Origin: Macrolepiota albuminosa
Taxonomy: Eukaryota; Basidiomycota; Agaricomycetes; Agaricales; Agaricaceae
Length of the DNA: 64,000 nucleotides
Assembly: GCA_027475525.1 (NCBI GenBank)
Contig: JAMWFC010000113.1
Coordinates: 2,716,001-2,780,000 of the forward strand
Reading direction: 5' to 3'
Each line of letters starts with the position of its first letter. Position 1 is the first letter of the stretch. A program made the position numbers and the translations under genes. This document shows positions 12,081-23,800 of the stretch, one piece after another. The notes beneath the pieces were generated by a model. That model ran no database searches, was not told the DNA's origin, and saw nothing but the letters and a program-made list of their open reading frames with translations.

Positions 12081-13068
12081 TACCTATGGGTCCTTTGTCA
12101 CCTCAAAATATAGAACTTTTTGAATAAATAATTTATTCTTATAATTTGGAGATCTTTATATGGCTCTTTTCAAAGCACAATCTTAAGAATTTCTATTTTT
12201 ATCTTATATAAAATCTGTAGTGGAACTTCTCTCTAGGCACTATTTCTCTGCTTATCAACTCTATTCTCATTCTTAATCCATGTCTTGAGAAAATCTATGT
12301 TCTTTTCTCTATTGATTGTTGTGATACAACATCAGAGACCTAACATGCCAATAAAATACTGCATCTGCTAGATCCTATCTAAAAACAACCCTTTTTCAGA
12401 TGTCTTTTCAGTAAATAGCTTTATCAACAAAGAAGATTTTCTGATATGTTTTGATATAGCACATATTGTAGCCAAACAGAAAGTTCTGCCTAAACTAACT
12501 GTCTCTATCTTTTACTGTCACTTTCACTATGCTGCCTCAGCATTATCTTTATGCTTATGTTTTATTTCTTCATGCTATCTTGGTGTTATCTCTGTGTCTA
12601 TATCTCATTTCTCATTACACCATTTTAATATCTGCCTTTCTTTCTATTCCCAAATATTTCCTGCAATGCTACTTCAGTGTTATTTCATTATTTTACTATC
12701 TTTACTCATTTCTCTGTCCTTCACTATTTTAACACCATTTCTCTTTATTCTATCTCTGCTTATTGAGGCTTTCACTTTAATGCTACACTTTATTCATAAT
12801 CAATCTAAACTTTAATTCTTTTATTTTTTCTCTACTATTGTTCCTTAATTTGTTTACTATTCCTAATTCAAACAATTTTTGAATTTATGTGCTGACTAAA
12901 CTTAAATTGCTGTCTTGCTACTAGGAATACAGACATGCTGTTTTAATATCAAGTTTTTTCATGAAACCAATCTGTCCAATGCTCTTAGATTACAAATCTT
13001 TCTTGGTAGCCAGTTTAAAAAATAAATTATTTATCAGCCACGATCATTCTTTTAGCATGAGACCTGCT
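12081..13068. other. Pyrimidine-rich decayed DNA, possibly the missing RT 5' part
   Basis: The upper strand is strongly T/C-rich, with degenerate repeats of cac/ttc-type units at about 12,500-12,800. The position between gag-like and RT/RNase H remains suggests a decayed RT 5' half, but no RT motif could be read. Confidence 0.35.
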
Positions 13069-13073
13069 AATAG

Positions 13074-13997
13074 TGTAGTACTTGGTTGCAAGTAGTACTG
13101 ATAGTTCTGAGGCTTTCTTGAAGTCTTAAAAAGTGACCTCTAATCCACACTGGTGCTTGATGATAAAAACTTGATGTATTGGGTGCTTCACAGAATATCA
13201 AATATCCTGATGGACAGAAGAAGGTTCTCAATAAACTCCAGCCTAAGCAGTTCACTCCCTGGGAACCACCGAGCCTTTGTCTACCAATAGACTTCCAATG
13301 AGAGGTGTTCAATAAACTCTAGCCTAAGTGATTCACTCCCTGGAAACCACCGAGCCTTTGCCTATCAATTGCCTGTCTATTCTCTACTAAACTTGGGCTA
13401 TTTATACTGTTTTTCTGGTGCACAGACCACTATCTACACATGACTCTTTGTTGTCAACTCCCCAGCCTCCAGAACATATTTGATAGTCCAATTTCCCTTT
13501 TGGGAGGCATGTTTCGGTGCCACCAGTTCCACCATTCCTCCGGATGTCTCTGATTGCCACTTTCCCATTTGCTTCAGCTCCATTTAGCACGATCCCATTC
13601 ATAGATCCTTCTTTCCCCTTTTAGCGCTTCCCTGCATTCCATGCTTCTTTTGACATCCCTCCATGCTTCTTTTCCTTTCCCCTTTCAGTCATGTCAAATC
13701 GGGCATTGTCAGATCTGATCTTGATCTAGATCATCACAAATTGATCCCATTTCGTCACTTCTGCCAGCTCCCATGCTTCCCCTCCCCATTACAGTGGTTG
13801 GACTATTGTTGAGTGGATAGCTTGAGCTGGTCCCTGCCCTTTGTTCTGTACTGTCTGTGTATTTATTGGGGTGTTTTTGGAGATATAATTTGTTGAGACT
13901 GCTACCAGGAGGCTTACAGTTTTCAGCCTTATGATTAAATGTTTATTTTGACTTCTGGTGCATGTTGTGTCCCTGACTGCTGGTACAGCATCGTATC
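13074..13997 (-). mobile_element. Solo LTR (LTR-D)
   Basis: GC-richer than its surroundings. AATAG occurs immediately before (13,069-13,073) and after (13,998-14,002), a 5-bp target duplication. On the minus strand it begins (T)GATACGATGCTGTACC and ends CCAAGTACTACA, and it has a TATA box TATAAATAG near 13,400. An imperfect 80-bp tandem repeat lies at 13,221-13,380. The coding frame of the DIRS-like relic resumes right after it. The outermost base on one side is ambiguous by one position. Confidence 0.75.
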
Positions 13998-14002
13998 AAT
14001 AG

Positions 14003-15050
14003 CAATACTAGTCAGATTGCAAATGCTTTGATTAATGTCTGGTCTACTGAATTGAGCACCAATAATCTGTTATTCAAGTTTGAAGATGATATAAATTGTT
14101 TCTAATTTTTAAATATATCTGGTCCTTTTTAACACAACAACTACTTCTATGCTTATAACAGAGCTTCTATCCTTAACCTTATTTCAAGCCTCAATGTTCC
14201 TTGACATGCTGAAAAATCTGGCACGAAGTTCAAAGATTCTTTTTTTTTCATAGATTTTATCTAAGACCTATCATGCAAATGTGTATCTCTTTTTGATATA
14301 AAACACATTAAATATCTGCAGCATATAACTTCAATGCTCAAAGCCCATGAAAATGATAATGATAGCTTTAAATTTAGAAATATTCAAGTGCTTCATGGCA
14401 TCTTAATTTACATATCATTTGTGTTCCTAAAAGAATCTTCCTGATTACTTGTTTTCTCCAACTTTATATCTTCTTATCATGGCAACAATTTTGCCAAACA
14501 TTATCTCACTAATTCTTTTGTGCATTGTCTAAAATAGTGGCAAGCAAGATTATAAGACACAACAGCTTTTCATCACTTTTTTTCAATTTTATTCCTCAAA
14601 GACCCTAGTTTGTTTGTTGATGTCTTTACATCCTGGGAAATAAGTATTATACTAAGTTATTTCTACTATATTCTAAAGTTGAAATCAAATTGAAAACTTC
14701 CCAGTCTAAATATCTGCTAGCTTGAATCTATTGCAATCAAGATTCTTTTCTATTTCTTGTGCCAGCTTGGATCCTGAAACAGACAATAAATCATTTTCTT
14801 ATCATGTTCATTTCTAATATTATTCTAACCTTCTAGAAAAATTCTTGTGCATTCAGACAACTTGAGAGCTATTGGCATCTACTCAAAAATATGCAGCCAT
14901 TCCACTTATTTTAATCTCTCTATCCAACATTCTTACTTAGTTTTGAATGAGTGTATGATTGTTTCTACTTTCTATTACATTCTTTCAAATATTAACACAG
15001 CAGATGCACACTCATATAAAAAGCATGCTCTGTCAAATTCAACTTAGTTA
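14003..15050 (+). pseudogene. DIRS-like reverse transcriptase / RNase H, C-terminal part (decayed)
   Basis: Three recognisable blocks appear in one direction: a KFEDDINCF block near 14,075, an HGILIYISFVFL block followed by SNFISSYHGN near 14,390-14,480, and an RNase H-like end with VHSDN, NLSIQHSYLVLNE and NTADAHS at 14,847-15,010. I recognise this order from the RT/RNase H protein of mushroom DIRS-type elements, where the equivalent blocks read KFEDD, KLHGTL..ITFVY and SDN..NLSIRRS. Many TAG/TGA stops sit where Gln, Arg or Trp are expected. RT would copy the element RNA in the cytoplasm or nucleus; this copy is dead. Confidence 0.6.
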
Positions 15051-15149
15051 AATCAGGCTTTTAAACTGCTCAATGACATCATTGACTTCTTTATTGATGG
15101 CTAATACTGATCTTCAGGTATATAAGTGCACTAACAACATTGTCTCTCT

Positions 15150-15800
15150 ATATGAGTTTATGTTCTTCAAATCTTTGCTTTTGTATTTTTCCTGACCCTT
15201 ATTATTCTGTATATTAACAACAATCTCAACACTCTACACTTCAACAGTCTCCTTTAATAACTTCACTTCAGAATCTCAAGCCTTATTATTTTATACACTG
15301 ACAACTTTAAAATTCTCTATTTCAACAATCTTTACTTCAGCAGTCTCTGTCAATAACTTCACTTCTAGATTCTGAACCTTATCACTTTATACACCAATCA
15401 CTTCAAAAATCTCTGTTTCATCAATCTTCCTCCAACACTTCTCTTCTAAACTTTCCTTCTGCAATTTGACATCTACAAATTACTTTCAATACTTCTAACA
15501 TTTACATTGTTACCAACCTTACAATATAGCAACATTTCAAAATTAAGATGTACACATATTTTTATTTCAACAGTTACCCTCCACAACAGTCTATGTCCAT
15601 CATCATCAATCTTACAACATTAGAATATCAAAAGTTAATAACATTTATACTCCCTGCCATCAACAACCTCAATACACAGCTTCATCTCCTCAAAATTCCT
15701 CAAATTTTCCTCTGAATATAACAACAACACCCCTATTAGATCCACATAACTTAGCAGTATCATTGCTGCATAATATTCTCTCACAACTTTCTAAATTTTA
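15150..15800 (+). repeat. G-poor, pyrimidine-biased degenerate repeat tract
   Basis: The upper strand has very few G residues and repeats loose variants of TCAACAATCTYTACTTC and AATAACTTCACTTC. This fits a decayed minisatellite or a decayed Ser/Thr-rich coding repeat. No intact frame. Confidence 0.5.
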
Positions 15801-16196
15801 TAACTCATAAAAACCTTCCCAATTGCAATTCTTGTACTAGCTGATCATTGTCTTATACTATGGAGGACTCTATACAAACTTCTCACAAATGATATTTTAT
15901 CTGGTAAACTATTTCTTGAAGTCTGTACTAAAATCTTCATAGATTTTTTATCTTCTATCAACAAAAAAAATATGCCAGTCTTACAGTGCAGGCATAAACA
16001 TTTCAGAAATTATATATATGTCTATAGACTCTACACTCATTGTAGGTTTTATTGCCAGTTACATTGCCATTTGCTCAGCACAATCTATCAAACTTTGAAT
16101 TAATAGGTTATCTTTTTAGCATCTTTTCAATTATGCAGAGTAAATGGGCAACAACTCTTGAGTTAAATAAATCTCTTTAAACTTCTGCTGCTTCTT
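15801..16196. other. AT-rich flank of the outer KDZ element
   Basis: No recognised gene. It ends abruptly at the CAGAGTAG terminus of the KDZ terminal repeat. The last bases, GCTTCTT (16,190-16,196), are the predicted target-site duplication, whose partner would lie beyond the window. Confidence 0.4.
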
Positions 16197-16835
16197 CAGA
16201 GTAGAGCATCACAACGGTATGTGTCATATGCTATATGGGAGCTTACTTTGTGCTGTACCATACATGTTCAGCAGAGTCTACTACACTGGAGTAGAGCAGT
16301 GCCCACAGTGCCGTAGAATACAGAGCCGCAAACATATCACAATATGCTGTATGATACGGTTCAGTAGATCTATAAAAAATGAGCACACACATGTGCATGT
16401 AGGCCCAGCAGATGCCAGCAAACATTAGCAGACGTCAATGTGTGTCAGCAGCTACCAGCAGGCATCAGTCCACAAGTAAAAACCTTTTTCATTGGCAGAC
16501 GTCATAGCATGAATAAACTCTTCTTGAGATTTTCCACTTCTCTTTCCTCTCCCTTCCTCCTCACAATAACTCAAGGCTGCATGTCTCCCCTTCCCTTCTT
16601 TTCCCACCTCTGACACCAGCATATGTCTACAAAAAGGCTCTGCAGACCTATGCAAGCCTATGCAAGCCATCAGCAAACATCTACACAGATGTATATTAAT
16701 GGACTCAAACCTGTGCAGGCCTATGCAGGCCTGTGCAGGGCATCAGAAAATATCTGCAGAGGCCTACACAGGTCCATGGGGGCTGGTTGGACCAAAAAAA
16801 AAAAGACAACTCTGATCTCTCTTATGCTTGTGGGA

Positions 16836-16908
16836 GGAAATCGAACTCTCAGCCTTGAAAAAGCCTCCAGCAATGGAATACACATTTAACTGTTGCACTA
16901 CAGGTCCA
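16836..16908 (-). other. tRNA-like Pol III module M1 in TIR i
   Basis: On the minus strand, a box A-like TAGTGCAACAG and a box B-like GAGTTCGATTTC lie about 40 bp apart. This is a decayed version of the module at 44,161-44,236. It is not a foldable tRNA gene. Confidence 0.5.
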
Positions 16909-17039
16909 TTACTAACAGATAGATTCAAAGGTTGGATGATACAATGAACGGACATCCATCTATGTTTCTGCAGGTCTCTGTATAGATATTTTGAGGTGGA
17001 AAGGAGGTGGCATATCTCCTAAAAGAGTTTTTGTAGCTT

Positions 17040-17240
17040 GAAAGGGCGTTGGCATCATCTGCCATCAGCTGGCATCTATTGGAGTTCGTTGACAGCCATT
17101 GTGACCCACTAGCATCTATTGGCATCTGTCAACATCTGTTGTACATCCATCGGCATCTACCAGATATCTATTGATATCTGTTGGCATCTATGGGAATCTA
17201 TTGGCAACCCCTAGCATTGTCTGGCATTGTCTAGCATCAG
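17040..17240 (+). repeat. Degenerate GGCATCTGTT minisatellite
   Basis: Repeated variants of TTGGCATCTG at about 10-12 bp spacing. The equivalent blocks lie at 33,310-33,480, 43,865-44,010 (reverse) and 53,345-53,510 (reverse). Confidence 0.75.
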
Positions 17241-17566
17241 GGCAGGAGAGAAGAAAAGGGGATGCATGGGCATCTGCCGCATGAGGTGGCGTCTCAGAGA
17301 GTGTGGGGGGTAGCAGAAAAGAGATGGGAGTGGGGAGAAAGAGGAAGAAGAGGAGGAGTGTGGCTGTCTGCTAATATACTAGCAGACATCAGATCAGGAG
17401 GGAGGAGGAAAGTGGGGTGCATGTGGTAAATAGGAGTGGCATGTAAGGTAGTGTGAGGAGTGGAGAGGATGGCACTGAGAAGAAAAAAGGGGAAGAGCAG
17501 AAAAAGGTGCATAAGTGTCTGCTGTCTGCTGGTATGATAGCTGACATTAGCGGTGCAACCAGTCCA

Positions 17567-17640
17567 AGTGGTTCAGTAGAATATTTGTGTATTAATATTC
17601 AATATTGTATATAGTAATGAGTTCTACTCCCCCTACTCCA
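17567..17640 (+). other. tRNA-like module M3 in TIR i
   Basis: Box A-like TGGTTCAGTAG and box B-like GAGTTCTACTCCC lie about 40 bp apart, separated by an AT-rich palindromic spacer. Same unit as 33,850-33,924. Confidence 0.5.
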
Positions 17641-17718
17641 TCTTAATGGGATCTAATGGTGTGTTTTTATATGGTTGCATTTTTGCTCTACATGTACATT
17701 GTACTGACCTATAGTAAA

Positions 17719-17795
17719 TGTCTGTGGTACAATAGAATATTAGTAGATTGATATTTTATATTTTGCACACAAGGCAGGTTCGACTTCTGCTAGTG
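17719..17795 (+). other. tRNA-like module M2 in TIR i, left arm
   Basis: Box A-like TGGTACAATAG and box B-like AGGTTCGACTTC lie about 40 bp apart. An oppositely oriented copy lies 370 bp further on, across the fold-back palindrome. Confidence 0.55.
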
Positions 17796-17848
17796 ACAAA
17801 TATTTTAATAGAGCCTGTAAATCCCAATAAAATATCTGTTCATCACTT

Positions 17849-18124
17849 GCTAGTATTATTAAGTTGATCCATTCAAAACTCTAGAAATTACTGAAGTAAA
17901 ATAGGATGGAGAAATTTACATGTGTAGTTATTATAGCACACATGACAAGTGATGATACATCAGGGCTGGCTATCTTTTTTACAAAGACCAGCATAAAGGC
18001 AGCCAGCCATAATATATTATCAACTTGTCATGTACACTGAAATAAATACATATGCAAATTTGTCCATTTTATGCCACTGCAGAGATCTCTGGAGTTTTGA
18101 ACAAATCAAATTCATGATGCTAGC
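17849..18124. repeat. Fold-back palindrome in TIR i
   Basis: GCTAGTATTATTAAGTTGATCC at the left pairs with the reverse complement at the right end (GATCAAATTCATGATGCTAGC), and the pairing continues inwards for about 120 bp per arm with a short centre. Homologous palindromes lie at about 34,014, 51,918 and 52,427. Confidence 0.75.
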
Positions 18125-18159
18125 AGATGTCAGCAGCCTGCTACTATTATATAATGTGC

Positions 18160-18236
18160 ACTAGCAGGAGTTAAACCTGCCTCTTGTGCACAATATAAAA
18201 TATCAATTTATTAATATTCCATTGTACCACAGACAC
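18160..18236 (-). other. tRNA-like module M2 in TIR i, right arm
   Basis: On the minus strand, a perfect box A consensus TGGTACAATGG and a box B-like AGGTTTAACTCC. It is the mirror partner of 17,719-17,795. Confidence 0.55.
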
Positions 18237-18499
18237 TTACTACAAGTCAGGACAGTGTTTATGTAGTGCACAAATAGACCCATATAGAATTTGAACAGAT
18301 AGTGTTATCAATTTTTACTTGTAGTAAATTGACAAAAGGCGGAAGGGATTCGCTGAAGTGGTATCCTGTACATGAATAGATCAAAGAATTTACTGCAACT
18401 AGTGCATCTGTATTGAATTGACAATATTAGACTGATATCTATTTACACCATGGAGTAGTATCCTGTACATATATACCGCACTGACTTGTATAGTAAGCA

Positions 18500-18575
18500 T
18501 CTGTGGTCCAATAGAATACTAATAAATAGATATTTTATATTGTGCATAAGAGGTGGGCTCGACTCCCTCTAATGC
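18500..18575 (+). other. tRNA-like module M2, third copy in TIR i
   Basis: Box A-like TGGTCCAATAG and box B GGGCTCGACTCC. It is followed by a shorter fold-back at about 18,600-18,760 whose arms carry AGAGATTACTCAAGAAGTTT and its complement. Confidence 0.5.
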
Positions 18576-19176
18576 ATATTATAGCAGCAGATCACTGACA
18601 TCCTTAATGTTATTTATTTAATTTGTTCAAAACTTCAGAGATTACTCAAGAAGTTTAGGTTGGATGGCCTTGCACTAGCATATAACAAGTTCTTCCATCT
18701 CAAACTTCTCAAGTTATCTCTGGAGTTTTGAATAGATCAAATAAATAATACTAGCAGACGTTAACAAATAATTATCTATCATATGTGCTATAAGGAGTTT
18801 TGAATAGATTAATGCTAGTGGACATTAGCAGATGTTAGGTCCTGTATAAAAATGACAAATATTTTAGTAGGGCTAGTACTGGGTTAAAAGGGGGGAAAAC
18901 AAGTCTAGTGAACCTGATTCTTGTCTAAACTAATTGAAATATCTGTAGTAAAGTGCTGTAGCCTAGTATATAATACTAGAGCAATATTTATGTATAATCC
19001 ACAGAATATCCTGTAGTCTAGCAGAATATTGTCAGTTTATATTTCTTTTAATGTACAGCTGGAAATAACAGATCAAACAGATTTATAGTGGATTTGTCAG
19101 TGACACAACGGAATAGTTAATCTTGACAAAAAATAATCAATGGAAAAGCCAAGAATTATAGTAACTAACAACTAAA

Positions 19177-20643
19177 TTACTTGTCTGATGTGTATTCCTC
19201 CTTTTTATTAAATTTATATAATATTTCTGAATAGAACAAATCCTCATCAAGCAGGTAGTCTGCTGTCAAAAATGCAAAATCCTTTGATGTATATGGCTTC
19301 TGAGGTCTGGTAAGTATGATGTCTTTATAGTTTGCCATCAGACATGATGATGAAGATGGTAAGGGTGACTCTGACATATCAACAGACATATTATCAGTAC
19401 AACCAGCTTGATTAAAAAGGCCAATGGGCCTACATCAACCATGTTTTGCTTTAGCACAAAATTTTTGTTCTGTTGAAATAAATTAACTATAATTACCAGT
19501 GCCAAATTATAACTTATGTTGTTGATACAATTTGTTAATTCTTCTCTGATCCTTATGTTGAGTCATACATGTTTTATATTCCTCCACTCAAGATATTATA
19601 CCAGTAGATAGAGTTGGAGAAGGAGATTGTTGAAAGGGGGAAGACTGGGATTAAAGAGCCATTACATCAAAAAGTGGTGGAAGATTTTCTTTGTCATTGG
19701 CTGCCATGCCTCCATCTATCTCTTCTGCTGTCACAAGAAATAGTGGCAGAAGATTTTCTTTATCTTTAGTCATCATACATCTGCCGCTTTAGACTTTTAT
19801 TTATCTGCCATCATCAGCCACCACAGTCTCAATCACTGTTAGTTCTTCTGCTTCTTTACTAACAATGAATAGAGATGACAAAGAATTGTCATCCATCTTC
19901 TCTTCTACAGGAATAAACAAAGGAGGCAAAGAATCCTCTTCCATCTCCTTTTCTGCAGGAATGAATAAAAGTGGCAAAGAATTCTCTTCTGTCTCCTCTT
20001 TCACAGAAATGAACAAAGGTGGCAAAGATTTGTCTTTTATCTTGTCATCTGCCACAATAAACAAAGAAGAGATACCCTCTAAGTTAGGGTCAATAATAGA
20101 TGAATTAAGGATATCCACTTGGTCATCGTCAGTTTCCTCCAGCTCCATGAATATCTAGCAGATATGAGCTGCTAGGGCAGAAGGAAGTTAGGATGCTAGT
20201 TGAACCACAACATGAAAGTATTCTATTGTAGGGCCATACATCAGTCCAGGTTTACTTTGACTGTAGAGGTGGTGAAATGGATGTTGTGGGTTTGAGAATT
20301 TGATATGCATCAAGGATGGCTATTGAGAAGAGTAGGGTAAGATAGGCCATGGAGAGGCAGTCTTGAGGATCAGGCTGCTTACCATCAATACTGTTGGTAT
20401 GGAACTCAATGCCTGTCAATTGGCCCATCCAAGCAGGATCTACAAACCTAGCAATGAAACTGACAATGGAAGCAGCAACAGACTTGCTGCCAGCAAACAA
20501 GCAGATCATATTATTGGCCATTAAGACATGTTCTATTCTATCTAGCAACCACCATTTGTCTAAGGCTAGAAGCATCCACTGGTGGCCCCTGGCAGATCCG
20601 CTATCTGCAAACATATAGAGCAAATCATCTGGTGGTGGGATAG
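19177..20643 (-). pseudogene. Outer KDZ ORF Y (region downstream of the transposase), 3' part
   Basis: Homologous to inner 40,740-42,241 on the other strand. It includes the acidic 16-residue repeats built on PPLFIPAEEE (frame at 19,801-20,148), a segment rich in small residues (20,252-20,623) and the C-terminal segment ending EEYTSDK (19,177-19,389). Several stops and frame changes make it non-functional. The gene is cut at 20,643 by the LTR-A insertion and continues upstream at 29,533; GATAG is present on both sides. It is either the C-terminal extension of the transposase or a separate downstream ORF. No function is known to me. Confidence 0.65.
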
Positions 20644-20697
20644 TGTAAGGGCAACCTCTAGAGGCTGTGGCTTAGTCACACAGCTGGCAGAGAAAGA
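20644..20697 (+). mobile_element. Left LTR-A fragment of the GATAG insertion
   Basis: Starts TGTAAGGGCAACCTCTAGAG like the complete copy at 29,014, but is cut after about 54 bp where the LINE poly(T) begins. It is preceded by the target duplication GATAG (20,639-20,643), which recurs at 29,533-29,537. Confidence 0.85.
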
Positions 20698-20893
20698 TTT
20701 TTTTTTTTTTTTTTTTTTTTTTGGAGTAGCGTTTAGGTTAGCTAGGGGGCTGACGCTGTTGGCGAGGCTCCTAGCCCGCTTTGCTGCGCACCCGGAATTT
20801 AAACCAGGTTCATCTGCTTGAGAGGCAGCTTGATATATTCTCCGCGAGGAAATGCCTTTACGCACTAGTGTGGGGCTAAGATCCACAGGGTTT

Positions 20894-23800
20894 CTACCCT
20901 ACCCCGTTTAATCTGTCTGGACCACTACCCACTAAAACCCCGCTTTCCGTATCTCTCTCTGTTTCCTTCAGTTCAGTCAGGTCTACGATTTCTATGCCCT
21001 CCCAAGTCTCTATAATCACCTTTGGGAGGATCGCTTTCTTTCCTAGTTTCCTATTAGTCATCTTCACATCCAGCTCAGCCCTGTCTAGGAGGGCCTTATT
21101 CCATCTATGTATAATCTCGAGTCCGGTGTGAGGATTATCGTCGTTATTTATCACCCTCTCACATCTTACTGTCCACACGAAGTACGCGGCTTCTAGTATT
21201 AGTATTTTGTTCAGGCGGGTTTGCTCCGGTGAGAAGATTCCATTGTCGTCTTTTATTTTCGTCAGTGGGCTGCTCAATATCGTGGACATGCTTTGTTTGG
21301 GGAGCGTTGACCCGGTTTTATTTCTCCAGACCCGCCTTACTGCTTCCCACACTAACTCTTGGCCAGTACAGGAACATTCGGATAGTATGTGTCCCATTGA
21401 TTCCTCCATGCCGTCATGGCTGCATATGTGTCGTGTCTTGAGCTCTGGGGGCATCGTAGGGCGATTCCAGTAAGACCCCACCTTGTAGGCATTATGCATG
21501 CATTTCCACAGGAAAACTCTCATTGTTCTCGACAGGTCTGGGTCACGTAGGCTAGACCAGATCTGCTTCTCGCTCGGGAACCTCTTGTTTACAGTGAATA
21601 CCGACCTTTTCACATCCTCGATGACTTTCCTTGTTCTTGAGCGGGTGGCGGGGAGGGCTTCTTGCTTTATCGTCTTGTAGGCTATAGCTTGGGTCATCTT
21701 CGAAAGTTTAGCCCCCGTTAAGTGTAGTTCCGTTGGTATTGGGGGGAGTACTAATAGCCTCTTGTCGTTTAGTGCTGACCTTGCCAAACATTCCGCTGCT
21801 TTTTCCTCATCCGCATATGGGGATTCCTTGATGTCTTGGAATGAGATCAGAGATCTATGCATCCTGAGACATCCCATCGTTGTTCTCAAGAGGCCCGCAT
21901 TTTTGGTGCCTAGGAATCCTCTGTCTTCCTTTTCTTGTAGGTTCTCAGTCATTGTCGCAAAATCGATCTGTGACCTAATTTTAACCTCTAGAGGTGTGTT
22001 GATGCCCGCTCTCATGGAGGCGACTAACACGGCCAGTAGGATTCCGCCTCCCTGTTCTAGACTTCCTGCTGACCATTTTCCTTTTGAATTTAGGTCTGCA
22101 CGATTTTCGAAGGCTACTCCCACTCCTATTTGCATCGGGCCTCTCTCTCTTCCTGTGCTGCCTTTGCTCTTGACAAACGCCTTCATTGGGACGTCGGTGG
22201 GGCAGGTTTGGGTCCTGGGTTTGTATACATTGTTGTATACAGGGCCGGTTGTGAATATTCGGAAAATGTTGGCAAGAGGGCCTTCAGTCGCTAGTCTTGC
22301 ATCGAATACTGTATCATTGTGGTTGAGCCCACCCCCATCTTGTTGTATGACGCTCATCAATCTATCGTCAGGTTGTTCTGCTCTCGGGTCCCATTTCTCT
22401 GGTAGTGTGCTCAACAGGCTCCCTGCTTTTGTTACGCACGAGTTCGGATGATCGCATCCTACCGAGTTTTCTATTTCCATACAATCTGCGCACTCGCAGT
22501 CGTCAGCTTCAAGATGGTTGACATCCTGTATTCTTTTTGCCAGTGTTTCGGCGTCACCTACTAGGAACACTTTGTGCTTACTCTTAAGGCATTCCGCTGC
22601 CTTTCCCCTGTTCATTTTTCTAAGATTCGGGCTTGCTTCTGTGTGGTACCATATGGGCATCTCTCGCATGATGCTTTGACTGAAAGCAAGACCTTCCGGT
22701 CTTACGTTAAATTCAGTTGCCACCTTAAATAGGCTAGCTATGTCCGGGCTTGCTTCCCCTCTCTCCGTAACTTTTGTCTTCCACGATTGTAGAAAGGGGG
22801 ACACTTTAACCCTATCATCCACTTTTTCTTCATTTCTTGGAACGTTCCTTGCCATTAGGGCGTCGGCCACTTTGGCCCACATTGGGTGTTCCGGTCCAAA
22901 TTTCAGGTAAGACTTCAGCCAAATGATATTAATTGCTTTGTTTCGTGTTTTGATATCAACCAGGGCTCTTTCGCCTCTGTTGAAGGGCTCAAATAGGGTC
23001 TTCTCGTTTACTAAGGGGCTCTATCCGGCCCACATAAACTTTATCGCTCTTTTTGCCAGCAATTTCTCGGTGAGTGGTGACATACCTTGGACCTGCGCCA
23101 AATATTGCGACATCCCAGCTATTACCATTTGTGCTATTAGTCGCCGGCCTTCCATTGTGGGGCGACTTTTACCCCAGTTTTTGAGACTTTTGTCGATCTT
23201 CTCCAGAACACTCACCCAGGGAGCATTCAGATCTGCGGCATTCCCGTACCATGCACCTAGGATTCGTACAAGGGAACCCTCCTCAGCTATCCTAATATGG
23301 TTCGGTATCGTAGGGCCTCCTGGCCTTGACCGTCTTTCTCTTATTACCATTTCTCTATATTCTAGTGTGCCAATAGGTATTACTTCTGTTTTATTTATGT
23401 TAAAGTTCGCTCCTGACGCGGTGCACCAGTTGTCGAGTATGGGGTTTAGTTTCTCTAAATCGTCCTCCATAGATAAGAACATCGTTGTATCATCAGCGAA
23501 TAGATTTGCGATTAGCTTCTTCGTCTGACCCGGGATGTTGTAACCTTTTAGTTGAGAATCTCTAAGTGATGCTGCCAGAGGCTCAATTGCGAGGTCGAAA
23601 AGCAGGCACGATAGTGGGTCTCCTTGTCTCACCCCTCTTGTTACTTTCCACGGTGAGCTCATAACACCGTTAATCATTATTCTTGTTGTAGCATTTTTGT
23701 ACAGGGATTTCACTATGTTGATAAAGGATTGGGGTATGCCAAAGGTATCTAGTGATCTCCAGAGGTAGTCGTGCTCAATTCTGTCATAGGCTTTTTCCTG

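Larger units (their letters stand above)
16197..18900 (+). repeat. Outer KDZ left terminal inverted repeat (TIR i)
   Basis: Begins CAGAGTAGAGCATCACAA and aligns with the inner TIRs (32,472 forward; 44,871 reverse) and with the outer right TIR (54,255 reverse). In order it contains GCATCTGCTG-type degenerate minisatellites, a CT-rich block, a tRNA-like M1 module (minus), a second minisatellite (17,040-17,240), M3 and M2 modules (plus), a fold-back palindrome, an M2 module (minus) and another M2 (plus). It is the most C-to-T decayed of the four copies, consistent with the oldest age. Confidence 0.8.

Noticed and set aside
13221..13380. 80-bp tandem repeat in LTR-D as a further assembly duplication
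   Set aside because: The period is 80 and the units have diverged, so it is a genuine old repeat.
16836..17240. CRISPR array or satellite centromere suggested by the regular GCATCTG repeats
   Set aside because: Units are degenerate, 10-12 bp long and without spacers. They occur as one block of each KDZ TIR, and the locus is eukaryotic.
21207..22451. Plus-strand open frames across the LINE (several of 60-229 codons)
   Set aside because: They are antisense shadows of LINE ORF2, which has clear RT and endonuclease motifs on the minus strand.
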